From Diplosphaera chodatii (taxonomy: Eukaryota; Chlorophyta; Trebouxiophyceae; Prasiolales; Stichococcaceae), in assembly GCA_032358165.1 (NCBI GenBank), contig JAALGY010000043.1, positions 1,302,001 through 1,366,000 on the forward strand: a stretch of DNA of 64,000 nt, given 5' to 3'. Below are positions 44,101 to 57,800 of this stretch, in pieces. Position 1 is the first letter of the stretch. Every line of letters begins with the position of its first letter. The position numbers were made by a program, and so were the translations under genes. The notes under the pieces are model-generated. The model was not told where the DNA came from. It saw only the letters and a program-made list of their open reading frames with translations, and did not search any database.

Positions 44101-47100
44101 CAGGGGGGCATTCAGCATCTGGCAAGCAGCAGGGGCTCTGGCTTCGTGATCAGCGGCGCACAGGGCATCACCCAGGTGTCGCAGGCAGACATTCAGCAGG
44201 TGGCGGTCGATGCCGGACTGGTGCAGGTGCCACGGCCTCGGACGCCCCCACAGGCGCCGCTATCCAGCGTGCGGCAGGTATACATGATCCGTCGTAGCGG
44301 AGGCAAAACTATTGTGCGTGCCAACAAGTTGCCGCTTGGCAGGTGCTGATACAATGGCTCCGTGTTTCTTGCTTGGGTCAAGCTGCCTTTCTGCTGCAGG
44401 TGAGCTATCTGGAGAGCGAGGGCATTGCGGCAGCAGCGCTGACTGCACAGGCGCTGGGACGCCTCTCAGGGACGCCCGGCAGCTCTGCGAGGGCAGCCAG
44501 TCGGCGCTCTGAACTCCGGCCAGCTGGCCAGCGAGCAGGTGTGGCAAACATGCGTCTGCAAGCTTGACACTGCATTTGAGGACCAAGTTCGGAAGAGACG
44601 TGCTGAAGTGGAGACGTTGCATGTGCCAAGATTGCATTGCTGGCGACCTGACAGTAGTCTTGCAGATACACTATATCCTGCAGTAGCCTTGTCTTCACAT
44701 GATATCAGACAGCAAACATCAAGTGGCTGAGCAACTCATACAGATCGCCGACGTACTGTACGCTGCTGATCACAAACTACAATGCCACGCAGGTCCGAGG
44801 GACGATGTGTCAGTGGTGTCAGCGTTCACAGCGGACGGGAGTCCACCCCACAACCTACACATGCCGTCAGACGGCATCAGCGCCACCCCCTCCCGCAGTG
44901 GCGACATGTACGATGCAGTGACTGCAGCATCGATGGCGGCGCGCTATGCAGCAGAGCACGTCATGAAGCTGGGCGGGAGCGCTGGCATATTGCCGGGTAA
45001 GAAAGTGCAGCTGGCATGCAACCGTCCGTCAAAGCCAGTCTCGGGGACATTGCTGCACCATGGCAGATGCACAGCTCATGACCACTTAGCAGCATCGTAC
45101 ATCCACTGTGCTGATCGGCCGCAGGTGCCGGCAGCTTGCCGCCACAGTCAGCCAAGTCACCATCGGGGAGTCAGGGGCGTGGCCACACCCGCCGCTACAG
45201 TGCGTCTTCCGCTGTCAAGCCATCAGCACGCCGCCAGTCAGCAGAGGCCCTGCTGCAGCGTATCCGCCACAACACGAGGTGAAGCCCTTTGTGCGCACAG
45301 CAGGCCAGCAGCTGCTGCATCTCATCCCTGCGCTTCATGTCATGACAATCAATGGACAATGGACATTGCCCATTCACCAATTGGAAACCAGCTGAGGAGC
45401 AGTCTCATGTGCACCTGCAGCATGGTGGACCTCAACTCCGTCACAGACCTGCTGGCCTCAACCACCGACCGGATGGTGCAGAGGCAGCAGCTGCTGCAGC
45501 TGCAACAACAGCGTCAGCAGGCAGCGGCAAGCTTCACGTCATCTGTGCCATCACCCAGCAGCAGCACTTCGCCACCGGCGCCAAAAGGTGCAGGGTCCAG
45601 CATCATCAAAGTCGCAGCACTTGACACAAATGTCATCGGCAGGTACCTGAGGTTGCGATCAATGGCGTAAGTGGTCCACATGCACATCTGACTGGTTACA
45701 GTTTGCTATGCAGTGTCTGGCTTTGAGGAGGCACGCGCTGAGCGTCTCGCGGCAAGGCTGCAGCTAGCAGCTGAAGGCAGCGGCAGCATCCGGCGGTACT
45801 CACCGCTCTCCAGGTGTGCCTGCGTCTACAAGGGCATGAGCACAGCCCGGCTGCAGGGCTTGAGCACTGCATGCATTTGCAGACCCGCTTCTGAGTACTG
45901 GAGGTGTGCATGCACCGCAGCCGGCGCCCGTCAATGACATCCGTCAAGGAGTCCGTGCTGGAGGGCTGCAACGCTGTGGACCAGTCAGCGGTGGCCGCAG
46001 CTGGTGCCGTCGCCATTGAGGACAGCCGCCTGCGGCGCAGCAGCCCAAGTGGAATGCCGCTGGGCAGCAGCCCACTTCGCACGTCCAGCCGGCGAGCTAG
46101 TGCTGGCAACCTGTCTCGCATTGAGCAGCTGCCAGCTCAGACAGACAGCGCCAGCCTGCCAAGCGGCAGCCTACCCACCACCGTCAGTCACTCAGCGCCG
46201 ATGGTGCTGCCCCAGGACGGGATTGCCCAGCCCACCGTGCGGCGACGGTCCAGCATTGCCCGCGCCTCAATGGACCGTCCCAACTCCATTGCCCGGGCAT
46301 CTCAGGATTCGCAGGGTGCCTTCCAGGCCACTGCCTTCGCAGCCGCCCGCGCCAGCGTCGCAGCAGACTTTCGCGCTGCTCAGTCAGCTGGCATGGGCGG
46401 CATCAGCATGCGCTCAGGTGCAGCAGTTAATAGCAATGCTGACAGCCTGGCCGGGTTGCAAACAGACCAGCTGCGGGCGCGCAGCTACCCAGCTGCTTCG
46501 GGGTATGACGCAGGCTTTGCGCAGCCAATGAGCCAGTGGCGCCCTGATATCGGGGCAGGTTTGCCCGAAGGGTACATCAGCTCCCAAGCGCCAGGCATGC
46601 ACGCAGTCACGCTGGAGCCTGTACACAGGCTCCAGCACAGCACTGCCGGTTACAGCAGCCAGCAGCAGGACCCTCTGCAGCCGGTGGTAGAGTCTGACGG
46701 AAGCGTGATAGACCATGAGCATGCGCATGGTCAGCGGCTGCAGTCGGAGACCCTCAGCCGGTGGCAGAAGTCCAGCAGTGGTGCTGAGGAGGCTGCCCTG
46801 CTGGCTGCGCAGCTGCTGTGGACCCGGCAGGTCTGTGGTCGCAGCCAATGCCATGTATGAGTTCCCGCAAACTGCTCCTAAGCAAAAACGCTGCCTGCTG
46901 AGCACGTGGGTCTGCATACACAATTGCCTGCCGAACGGTGCTGTCTTGACTTGCATTCACATGTGCTCTGCTTGTCTGCAGCAACAGCAGCAGCAGGAGC
47001 AGCAGCAGCAGTGGGTGTACCCCCTGAACGGCGGTCAGCAGCCGTATGCGCCACCGCTGCAGCCCAACCAGCAGGCGCTGCCGCAGAGCCGGCAATCGGT

Positions 47101-50100
47101 GGCGCGACACTCCGCCCCTCGCTTCGGTCTGGGCGCCGAGCGCCGGCGGACATCGGTGTCGCGCTCCTCGCTGCCGGCCACATCATCCACCCTCCGCCGG
47201 CGCACCCCCGACCCCCAGCTCGTCAGCAGCTGGTACACATACACTCCATTGATGTAGCAGCGTGTCACCTCTTTCATGCTGTCGCAGCTGCCGCCCTGCA
47301 AGCGACAGCAAAGGCGCGCATGTCAGGATGTGATGGACTGGATCACAATGACACTGCCTGCTTCACATGTGCAGGACAAATCGGGACGCCTTCCTGCGGT
47401 CAGCGGCAGGGCAGTACCTGGTGCAGTTCAGCGACCTGTCCTTCAAGCAGCAGATCGGCGACGGCTCTGTGGGCCGTGTGCACCTCGGCAAATGGCAGGT
47501 ATAAGCCAAGTCACGATGTTGAGCAAGCGTCAGAACTCTCATGTGGAGGACCGCAGACACCTGCACAACCTGTGATGCAATAACAGAGCCATTACATGCC
47601 TAAGCATGTGAGCTGCTCCTTCGACAGGAAACTGATGTGGCCATCAAGATGCTGAGCAGCCTGGCTGCAATCGGCATTCGAGCCCCCGCCAGTGGCCGCA
47701 CCAGCCAGGACAAGATGATGCGCGCCTTGGAACACGAGGTGCCAAGCCGCAGGATTGTCTGGCCGACAATATGGTCTGTGATAATATTTTATGCCTGAAA
47801 CGTCAGCACTGCACAGTAATCAATTTTCAGGGGGTTGCCGACTGACGTTTGAAGCGGTGATCCCCTGGCAGGTCAACATCCTGGCGTCCATCCGGCACCC
47901 CAACATCGTGCTGTTCATGGGCGTCTGCCTGGAGCCGCCCTGCCTGGTCACCGAGTTCTGCGCCCGCGGGTCGCTGTACGACGTGCTGCGCAAGGTATCT
48001 GCAACAGCCATGCCCTTGTCACCTTGCATTTACATGGCAGCTAGCATGTGGGATGCAGTCCACCCGTGCGTGTCTGTCAGCTGTGGCGCGCAGCCTGAAG
48101 GTGCGTCTGCACCTGCCCACGCTCCGAATGCTGGCCTCTGCACGCTGAAGACTGTACAACCTGCATCGTGCAGGCGGAAGCGGCGCCTCGGGCAATGGGT
48201 CATCACCTGGACTGGCCTCGCCGCCTGGGCATGGCGCTTGATGCTGCAAAGGTGCCAGAGTCCACTGTTTGCTGTCGCTACCAGAAGTACAAGACACCGT
48301 AGGAGTGGGCACCCATCAGCGGTGACGTATACTGCAAGGCAGTTGCCGTTGCACCATGACATGCGGACCGAGCTGTGCAACATGCTGGATGCAGGGGCTG
48401 CTGCAGCTGCACTCGCACCGGCCGGCCATCCTGCACAGGGACCTGAAGTCCCCAAACCTGCTGGTCGACAAGCACTGGCGCGTCAAGGTGCCCACTGCTG
48501 CTGCAACGGCAGCTGAGCAGCTGCATCACCCAGAGCGTTAGGGTCAACATGCCAAGTGCATCAACAGCGTGCCCAGGGCTTTCGTTTTAAGTTCATACCT
48601 CACCGTATCAAGCGCTGTGTGCAGGTGGGAGACTTCAACCTGTCTCGCACAGCCGGCAGCGCTCTGACAAACTCAAACCTGTCTGCCAACAACCCCCGCT
48701 GGCTGGCACCCGAGGTCATCACGCACCAGGTATGGGCGGAAGACTCTGCAACTGTTGTGACTGACTTGCACTGTGCACTGGCTTATGTCAGAGCCTCAAC
48801 GATGGATGCTGAGCTCGAGTTCACCTCGTGACAACTGACCTGGATGCCCTGCAGGAGTATGGCTTTGCATCGGATGTGTACGCCTTTGGGATTGTGCTGT
48901 GGGAGGTAAGCGGCATGTTCTCCCATCAGCAGGAAATGCTGTGCACCATGTACATGCCAGTCTTTGCCCAACTCACATCGCCCTGCAGATGCACTTATAA
49001 TAGACCGAGTTATGCTGCTACTCTGTTGCAGCTGATGACCTGGCGGCTGCCGTTTGAGGCGCTCAACCCCTGGCAGGTAGAATCTTGACGAATGGCCTCC
49101 CTTCAATGCCACCAGCAACTTCACCGCTTGATCCACCTGTTTGGTGGTGGACATTGTGAGGCTGTGCAGAGAAGGGTGCTGAAGTTGTGTGCACTTGTTG
49201 CATCGCAGATCATGGTGGCGGTGGACCGGGGGGAGCGGCCCGAGATGCCGCCGGGCCACCGACTGCTGGGCGGCGGCTTCGTGGGGCTGCCCCACTACCA
49301 GCGCCTCATGCGTGCCTGCTGGGCCGCGCTCCCGCACGAGCGCCCGCCCGTGGAGGAGGTGCCCTCCCGTCCATCGAAAACCTCAAATCAGCCACAAACG
49401 AAAACGTTCAGATCTTGGAGAGAGCAACCATCAGTCGAGCTTTCCATGCTGGGTTGCCGTGAGCAACATCACACTGTGTGTGGGCCTGACTCCGGCGATG
49501 TTTCAAGCCTTGTTGCTGAATGCTTGCAGATCATTGCCGAGCTGCGCATCCTGGTCGAGGTGGCGCTTTTCGAGAAGAAAGCGCTCGCGATGCAGCCGCA
49601 GCTCCCCCTGCAGCAGCAGCACAGCGGCTTCACCATCGCGGTGCCAGAGACCGAGGCTGGCTCCGAGGCGGACCCCGCCACATCTGTCACGTCAGCTTCC
49701 TCTGCAGACGCCGCCAGCAGACCCAGCCTGCGGCGCAGTCGCAGCCCACTGGCGCCAGAAGACAGTGTGGCTCGCAGCAAAGGCTTACTCGGCGGAGTGC
49801 CGGCCAGCTACATCAGCATGATGCAGCCGTATGGGCCTGGCGGCTCTGGCGAGATTGACAGCTCAGTGCGCAGCTATGGTAGTCCCAGCAGCGCAGGCCT
49901 GCATCAGCGATCTGCTTCGCCGAGTGCAGCACACCCACATGCTGGCAGGGGCATGCCTCAGTCGCCGTTCAGCGTGCACGGCAGCCTTGGGCAGCAGCCT
50001 TCCCTTGCACGACTCAGTGCTGCACAGGCCGGAGGGCGGTGGACTGCAGACGCGATGCTGCGCACGCAACAGGCGGCGCAGCAGCTGGCTGGCAGCGGAG

Positions 50101-50915
50101 GGGCGATGGGCGGGGGCCGGGCCTCCGTCGCCGCCACTGGCGCCAGCCTCACCTCCCTGCGGGCGATGTATGGCACCACAGACCCACACAAGGTGCCGAG
50201 TCCCACCCACGCTGGCGGCGGTCGCAACTCGTTCAGCGCGTTTGGTAGCAGCGTGTCCGCCGGCAGCAGTGGTCCTGCAGAACCTCACGGCAGCTTCCAT
50301 GCCAACGGCAGCATGAGTGCAGCTTTCGGAGGCGGCGTCGGCGGCGCTCAGAGAGCTGGCTGGCACAGCATGCAGCAGGGCGTCCCGCATGCTGTTGGCA
50401 TCGGCGGCGAAGCGTCTGCCAATGGTCGCAGCAGCGTGCGGTCTCACAGCTTCTCACCTTCCCGTGCATGCTTCCCGCCCAGCATCCGGCGGCGCTCGGA
50501 GGGCATACCGCCGCGGCCGCCCAGCAAGCTGGGACTCGCCGGTGGAGCAGCAGCGTACAGAGCAGCGGATCTCACCGACCCGCCCTCGCCTGTGCGCTCG
50601 GCAGCCACAACCGCCAGCTTCAGCAGCCAGCAGGAGCGTGCTGACGCCTACGGTTCCAGTGCTACACGGCAGCTAGGACATGGCACTGAACCCGGCAACA
50701 GCAGGGCCAGCAACCATCGCCACCGCAGCAATCGCCGAGCCAATGCCGGGGCAGGCATGGTCCCTTTCCCTTTCACAGGCGGCAGCACATGGCCACATGG
50801 CAGCGCAATGAGGGCAGCAAGATCACCACTTGCACCGCCCTACATCTCGCCCCCGCCATCTGCTCAGCAGTCAGAGCTGTCTCCTTTGTCGTCCGAGGGC
50901 TATCAGCCCACATGA
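41116..50915 (+). CDS. Beta-propeller (WD40-like) protein fused to a Raf/CTR1-like protein kinase
   Basis: One very long multi-exon gene by splice-phase continuity. The first part is helical ([60 protein letters not shown]). From about 42290 to 44300 it is propeller-like: [79 protein letters not shown] and [17 protein letters not shown]. The exon ending at 44539 is phase 1 and fits the exon starting at 44793 ([16 protein letters not shown]). A Ser/Ala/Gln-rich linker follows, then a TKL kinase: [20 protein letters not shown] (47430), [67 protein letters not shown] (DFN instead of DFG), [20 protein letters not shown] and [16 protein letters not shown] disordered Ser/Gly-rich tail of about 450 residues ends at 50915. 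The start codon is uncertain, and an annotator might split the gene near 44.6 kb. Confidence 0.75.
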
Positions 50916-51241
50916 TGCTGCAGTTGGTGGCGCTATTGGATTGTGTTAGTATGCACGCCGTCAGCAAATTCGATCTGGTTTGGCTTGGACAAGCTTCGTG
51001 ACTACTGCACTCCGGCAATGCTTCATGTGGTTTCTGGGCTATTCACTCGGCTTGTAGGACTGAATTGTCAGCATTTGCGGCGCTCTGAAGAGTTGCCATC
51101 TCTCTCAAGTTTGTGTACATTGCAAACAGCTTCAGGTACCACAGCAGACAAGCCCCAGCTGCACCATTAGCGCATGCTGAAGCTGAAGTCCTGAATTGCC
51201 ACATGCCATGAATGTACGGACGAAAACGAACTACCAGAGCG
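50916..51241. other. Convergent 3' intergenic region
   Basis: About 330 bp between the kinase stop and the histidyl-tRNA synthetase stop. It presumably holds two 3' UTRs. Nothing else was seen. Confidence 0.5.
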
Positions 51242-54200
51242 TCACAGGTCTGACACCGGTACATCACCCTCAGTGCGCTCCTCCATGAGCTTGACCCGCA
51301 CAGCGCCCCGCTCCCACTCTTCCCTCCCAACCAGGATCAACCGTGCTGCGCTGCACCTGCAAAGCACATTCTGCCTAGAGTGGCGACGAGGCAGCGACAT
51401 TGCACGACAACAGTCAAGTGTTGACATGCCTGATGTGCGACAAAGGTGGGTGCAGTCACTCCGGCAACTCGAGGCGCCCGACTGTTGCAGCGAGAAGGCA
51501 ACGGGTCCAAGCTGGCGGTGGGCCTGCCGCGCACCGCTCGGCCTGCTTGAAGACCCACTTCATCTTCTTGGCCTGCAGCACCAGGTCCACCCGGCGGCCG
51601 CGCCCCCGCAGCTGCGTCGCCACGCCGCACGCCTCCGCCCGCAGCGCCTCGTCCATGACCACCACCATGTCATCCACCTGGTGCCCGCGCACAGGGTGGC
51701 CAGGCGTCAGCGGGCGTGGAGCCAGCGCATCATCATTCAACGGTCTGGGGTACTGCCCTTCAGTGCACCTGGTGTGGCTCAGTTCAAATCCCCGGGCGTT
51801 CAACGCTATCAAGCAGCGCACCTGATGTAGCAGGTCTGGCACCAGCTGCTTGTCCTGCAGCAGCTCCAGGATGACGGCGTCGCCAAAGCCGAAGCCCGCG
51901 CACGGCTGCGGCTCCCCGCCAAAGGTGGCCAGCAGCTGGTCGTACCGCCCGCCGCCCGCGATCGCCCGCAGCTCCCCTTTCCGGTCAAATGCCTCGAACA
52001 CAACGCCTGCATCCACAATCTTTGCGGTGATGTTGGCACTGTGCAGCAGACCATGGTGAGCTGCACACCACAGATGCATGGCAGCTGTGTGCAGCCAGCA
52101 GAAACCGGCAAACATCCGAATGTGTGCACCCCTGAACCATGAGGCAGTCGGAGGGTGGCTGCCTTGCTCACCGGTATAGTAAGCCAGACCACGCATGATG
52201 GAGGCGTCAAAGAGGATCCAGTCACCGCAGCCGTACGCTTCCAAGAGCCTGAACAGCTGCTGCAACTCCTCTGCCACCTGCAGGAAGGTGGCGGGTGCAC
52301 AGAGTTAACGTGGCAAGCTGCAGGTGCAAAGTGGCTGCGACAGGATGCATCTGCCCGTTCTGCTGTCCTTGAAACGTCCACCATCTCAGGTACCAGGGTG
52401 ACATGAATTGCGGCTTGACCGTGCCTGTGCAGTGATCCAAGTGACCAAGCAGCCGCGCACCTTGCTGTCCTGTCCCAGAAGCTGGCTGAGTTCTGCCACG
52501 TTGTTGAGCTGTATGACGTCGAAGATGGCGTCGATTGCTGCGCTGCCAATGTCGAGCTTCTGAAGCTCGGCTGCCACCTGGTGCACATGGTGCATGAACA
52601 GGGTGGACCGGCAGCACGTTTTGGCTCAGCTCGCAGAAGCTTGCCAGATCCAACTCCTGATCGTGTGCGGGGCAGCACACTGTGTGAGCTGGAGACCAAC
52701 CTTCTCTTTGCCAATCTTGTCGACCTTGTCGACAATGACACACACGGGGCTGAATGCCTCAGGCGGCACGCTGTTCTGCTGCAGCACCTGCTGCATGACC
52801 TTGCGGCTGGAGATCTGCAGCACACTGGCATCTGCTTCACTACCGTGGCGGGAGCATAGGCTGGGGATGCTCTGTGATCGCATGGTGGTCATCTGTGAAC
52901 CTAGCTTTGCAGCATGAGGTATGCCTATTTGGTCCATTGCGCTGACTGTAGGGGTGCGTCCATCACTGTACCTTGACGCCCACGTCCTGCGGCCCAAGGC
53001 CGGCTGCCTTGAAGAAGGTGACCAGCGCCGCCAGCAGCTCTGCCTCCGCCTCAATGCCCGCCACCCCAATGATGTCCAGGTTCCACTGCCTGGGGTACAA
53101 TAGCTGCTTGTCAAGCACAAGTGTGACAGATGGACCAGGTGAGACGATGAGAGACGCGCCGGCTTCAGGCATGACCAGCAAAACACTGCACTGCAATTAC
53201 CAGTGGACGCGTCGCCGGCCCCTCGTGGCGCGCTCATACCGCCAGCACTGCCCAATCTGCGGCGCAGGTGTGGCCGACCTCAGCGCATGCTCGGGATTGG
53301 CGTCAGGCGCAGGAGGTTCACTTCGGGAATGCTTGTAAGGATGTCAGCCTGGACCCACCTGTGACCACTTTGCAGGCAGCGGCAGCGTCTTGCCCTTCTG
53401 CAGCGCCAGGCGCGCCAGGCTGGGCGTCAGCTCCGGTCGCAGGGCCACCTTCCGACCGCCCTTGTCCTGCTCGTCCGCACGTAGGAGCTGTGAGGTTGGG
53501 TCACCGCCAAAACAGGCGTTCGAGCAGCGCACGCTATATCTGTCCATGGACCTCAGCAACAGCATGCTTCCAGATGGATCTGTTTCCAGACTGGGCAGCC
53601 TGGTAGTGCACGCATAACATCTTAGACCCAGGTGGCCAACCCAAATGGTCACCTCGAAGTTGTACAGCTGGTCCACGATCTCCTCGCCAGCCTTCCGGGT
53701 GAACAGCTCCTCAGACTCCAGCACCGGGCCCTCAACCATCTCGAAGCCAAACTGCTCGCTGATGCGTGACCACAGGCCGAACAGCCAGGTGCGCACCCGC
53801 ATGTCCTCTGGCAGGAAGTCCTTCGTACCTGTGTGTGCCACATCTTCTGGTGCCACTCTTATAGCACAATGCGTGCAGCTTGCGCAGGCTATTTCCGCCA
53901 TGACGAACAACACCCCGGCGGTTCTGGCATATAGGTCGGAACTTTTGCCAATTTGGGCAGATCGGAGGCCTTGCACAGCTACTGCAACTTTACCTGGAAG
54001 GGAGTTCAGGTTGATCGGCTGCTTCTGCTGCTGCGGCTGTGCCGGCGGTCCACTGGCTGCTGCCTTCCGCCCACCTGACTGCTGCTGAGTGTCTGCTGCT
54101 GGTGGTGGCGCTGCTGCTGCTGTAACGTGCCGCTGGGTGCATTGTTGTCGCACGCTGCAGGCACCTGTGCCATGGCGCAGCCGGCAGAACGGTAGCTGCC

Positions 54201-54243
54201 AACACGCCGCGCCGCGCTGCAGCATGTGCAGCTGCTGCAACAT
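51242..54243 (-). CDS. Histidyl-tRNA synthetase, bacterial/organellar type
   Basis: A class II synthetase charging tRNA-His, here with an organelle-targeting leader. The start at 54243 gives [20 protein letters not shown] and about 85 residues rich in Gln, Ala, Ser and Arg, ending before [11 protein letters not shown]. The core starts with [20 protein letters not shown] (about 53835) and [20 protein letters not shown] (motif 1 region). Motif 2 is [20 protein letters not shown] (about 53470-53410). Later exons carry [20 protein letters not shown] then [15 protein letters not shown], the histidine-binding segment, and [17 protein letters not shown] followed by [16 protein letters not shown] (motif 3). 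The anticodon-binding domain ends with [20 protein letters not shown] and the stop at 51242. It probably serves plastid and/or mitochondrion; whether it is shared between them cannot be read from sequence. It is head-to-head with aminopeptidase P. Confidence 0.93.
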
Positions 54244-54818
54244 GTATCAAATTTCGAATGTTCGCACCAGCAAGCACAGACTAAAGTGCGTGACGGCAGT
54301 CGCCTTGGAAGGCCTATCACATATTGAGGAGCGCTGGTTCAGGATCGAGTGGACTGGCTGCTGCAACAGGATGCTGTTGCACAGTGTTGCCCGATGGATT
54401 GTGGTACGTTCAGCAGCTCAAGCACAGTGTCAAGTGACGTGTGTCACACTCTCTGCAAATCACGACACTCTATTGTTATGGCTGCACCGCTGCAGCGCTG
54501 CACGTGACGTCGCAATTGAGAGATCATGCATGCCATTCTTGATGGTGCATCCGTTGCACAGTTGCTGTTTGCAACCCGCATCGAGAACAAGGAGCTTGCA
54601 GTCCTGAAATGAGAGTTCTGCTGCTGCAGAGGCACGCAATTGCATGCTGCAAGGCGCACTCTTGTCGTCCTAGCCACGGTTCCCGACCAGCTTCAGAAAT
54701 TCGCAGCCTAGCTCGTGGCCTGCAGACTTTGGTAAGCTACATGCCCAATCTTGGAGCGGCAGGCCGCTGCACAATACTTGTGTTTACATCCATAGCCTCA
54801 ACTCAGTAGTGTGCGCAG
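54244..54818. promoter_or_regulatory. Divergent intergenic region: HisRS and aminopeptidase P
   Basis: About 575 bp between divergent start codons, holding both 5' leaders and promoters. No named element was recognised, and open frames are not exon-like. Confidence 0.45.
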
Positions 54819-57800
54819 ATGACTAAGGATACATGCACATTGCAGAGCACCCAGGAGCCGTTAGGCCGCAGGTACAAGCCGGTTGTGAATCGCCAGCACG
54901 CTTCTGAAAGTCGGACGAGGACGCTCGTGACCATGGCGGGAGCCAATGGCTCTGCGCCGACAGATCCAAAGCTGACAGCACTGCGGGAGGCGATGGCAGC
55001 GGCAAATGGAGGGCAGGGCGTACATGCGTACATCGTTCCCTCCGAGGACCCGCACATGGTGCGAGAGCATCAACATTTCTTCCGTATTGCACGTGCTGGG
55101 CCAGCTTGCGTAAGGGCAAGGCGCCTCCCATCTTGTCTGAGGGAGCTGATCGAAGCAAGCAAGCTGCCTGATGCAGCTGCTGCCAACGTGCAGAGCGAGT
55201 ACGCACCAGTCCACCAGGAGCGCAGGCGGTACATCTCCAATTTCACGGGCTCAGCCGGCACCGCACTGGTTACAGAGGAGAAGGCGCTGCTCTGGACGGA
55301 TGGCCGCTACTTCCTGCAGGCAAGCATACTCTTACGCCTGCAGACTTCTCTGCAGTAGTACTCCAATGCAACACCCGGCTTGATCATTCCTTTTAAAGAC
55401 CGTTTGGTGGCAAGCATGAGTGGCAAACGAAGCAACTGTGCCTGAGCAGGCAGAGCAGCAGCTGGGCCCGGACTGGACGCTACAGAAGGCCGACACGCCG
55501 GGGGTGTTGGATATGCCGACGTGGCTGGCGAAAAACATGCCAGCGGGTGCGCGAGTCGGCGTGGATCCACTGCTGCACACCATTGACGGCGCTCGCAAGC
55601 TGCAGGTGCTCCCATGTCGGCAGGTGGCACCCTGTCTCACAGCTGGTGTGGCTTCAGTCTGCTCTGCACCTCCTCGACCTCACTGCAGGCCCGCTTGCTG
55701 CATTCGATGGTACACAGACAGTGAGTCCACATCCCTGGTGCAGAAAGCACTGGAGGGTGTTGGTCATGAGTTGGTTCCAGTTTCTGGCGGCAACCTTGTT
55801 GATGGCATCTGGTCAGACCGCCCACAGGCGCCAGCGGTGAGTGCATGCTGCATCTGCTGTTGTTGTTTGTGCTGCCGTGTTTGACAAAATCGCCTCGAAA
55901 GACCTGGACACAGTACACACTCTGCTGGCTCTTCCCCACAGGCGAAGACGCGAGTGCACCCAACGAAGCTTGCAGGCGTCAGTGTCCAGGACAAGTTGAA
56001 GCTTGTTCGTGAGGACCTGCAGGGTGTGTACATTGCAGCTTGTGCTGGGCTCACGTGCCAGCCAAGCACACAGCATTTGAACTGGCCCCCATGTGCCAGT
56101 GCTGCATGTGAACCTTGCTTCCAGCATGACACGCTGTGGTTTGTACTGTGATCGGATGTCAGCGCCCCGGTTCCCCCCTCTGCCGCAGAGCAAAAGGTGG
56201 GGGCAGTGATCATCACAGCGCTGGATGAGGTGGCGTGGCTGCTGAACTTGCGTGGCGGCGATGTGGACTACAACCCCGTCTTCATCTCATACGCTGTGAT
56301 CACGCCTGACACCGCCACACTATACGTCGACAGCGCAAAGGTTTGCGCGCTGCACATTCATGATGACTGGTGCACCTTCGAACCTGCTGGTAGCTCATCT
56401 TTTTAGCCATTGAACTGATTTGCGTCAGGTACGTGGTTTTCTCAGGGTTCATTGGGGTCAGCGCATGCTCACTAGAGGATACGGTGGCGCAGGTGACAAC
56501 AGAGGTAGCGGAGCACCTGGCCGATGCAGCAGTTACAGTCCAGCCATATGAGAAGGTGCTGGAGGATGTTGAGGCAGCAGCGGAGGCGGGCACACGGATA
56601 TGGATGGACCCCTCTCAGGCAAGTGCACTGCACCCACGCAAGTGTTGGTCCGGTGCGAGGTGCCTGTCAGGCCCGATGGCAACTGTCAGCTGCTAGCAAC
56701 ACCGACAGCTGCCACCATCCCTGCACAGGTCAGCTTTGCGCTTGCAAAGGCAGCATCAGGGGCTGCAGCAAAGCGGGGCACCAAGCGGAAAGCTGATGGC
56801 GAGGCCGCATCGCCCGAGCCGGTCAGTGCAATCCTACCGTTGTAATCCTGACTTCAATTCCATGCCTGCAGGGTGTAGGATATGCAGTAGCTCAGGAATA
56901 GTACCTGCATCGGCTCTTGCATGTCTGCGGAATTCGCTGATGGGACGCCGCACATTGACAGAATCGGGGTGCTGCCAGGTGCTGGAGGCCCGCTCGCCGG
57001 TGACGCTGCGCAAGGCGATCAAGAACGAGACGGAGCTGGGCGGCATGCGCGAGGCGCACCTGCGCGACGCCGTCGCCATCGTCGAGTTCCTCACCTGGCT
57101 TGACGACAAGGCGAGCATGCTTCGACCCCATTGCTTCCCTCAATACATCGTCAGCCTGTGTCCTGAAGGAGGAGCTGGTCACTTCAGCCACTGTAGGATG
57201 CTATTGTGGCACATGGGTTGGCGCATTCTGCTGGTAAGCTGTTTTGTTCTGCACCACAGATTGCGGGTGGTGCAACAGTCACCGAGGTGGAGGTGGACGA
57301 GAAGCTGACGGCCCGCCGCGCCGCTCAGCAGGGCTTCAACGACTGCAGCTTCCCCACCATCGCGGGTCATGCTCACAGCAACAAAGCCTGACAGCAGCTC
57401 GAGTTGCCCCTCAGACCCTGTGGTCATACCTCGGCAGGTCATCGAGCCGTCTCATCTGCAGTGTACGCTATCATGTGCTATCAGACAACCTGAAATGTAT
57501 GTGCTGGGCTTGGCAGGCGCGGGCCCAAACGGGGCGATCATCCACTATCGTGCAGAGGCCGAAACCGCCGGGACTGTAGACAAGGATACGCATCTCCTGA
57601 TCGACAGCGGCGGGCAGTACGACTGCGGCACCACTGATATCAGTGCGCGTGTGGCCAACCACTACTGTGCTGTTTGGTCTAGCTCCCGTGTCTGACTGTC
57701 ATCGCCCACTGGTGAATTCGCTGATCAGTCTTGTGTAGTCGGTCAATGCACCAGGGCATACCACCGACTGTTGTCGTTCGGTGCCACTGCAGCGCGCACC

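Noticed and set aside
46975..47012. CAG-rich stretch as a free microsatellite
   Set aside because: It codes an interrupted Gln run in the kinase linker and is imperfect.
51775..51800. tRNA T-arm-like text (gttcaaatcccc)
   Set aside because: The flanks do not form a T stem or an acceptor stem, and it lies in a HisRS intron.
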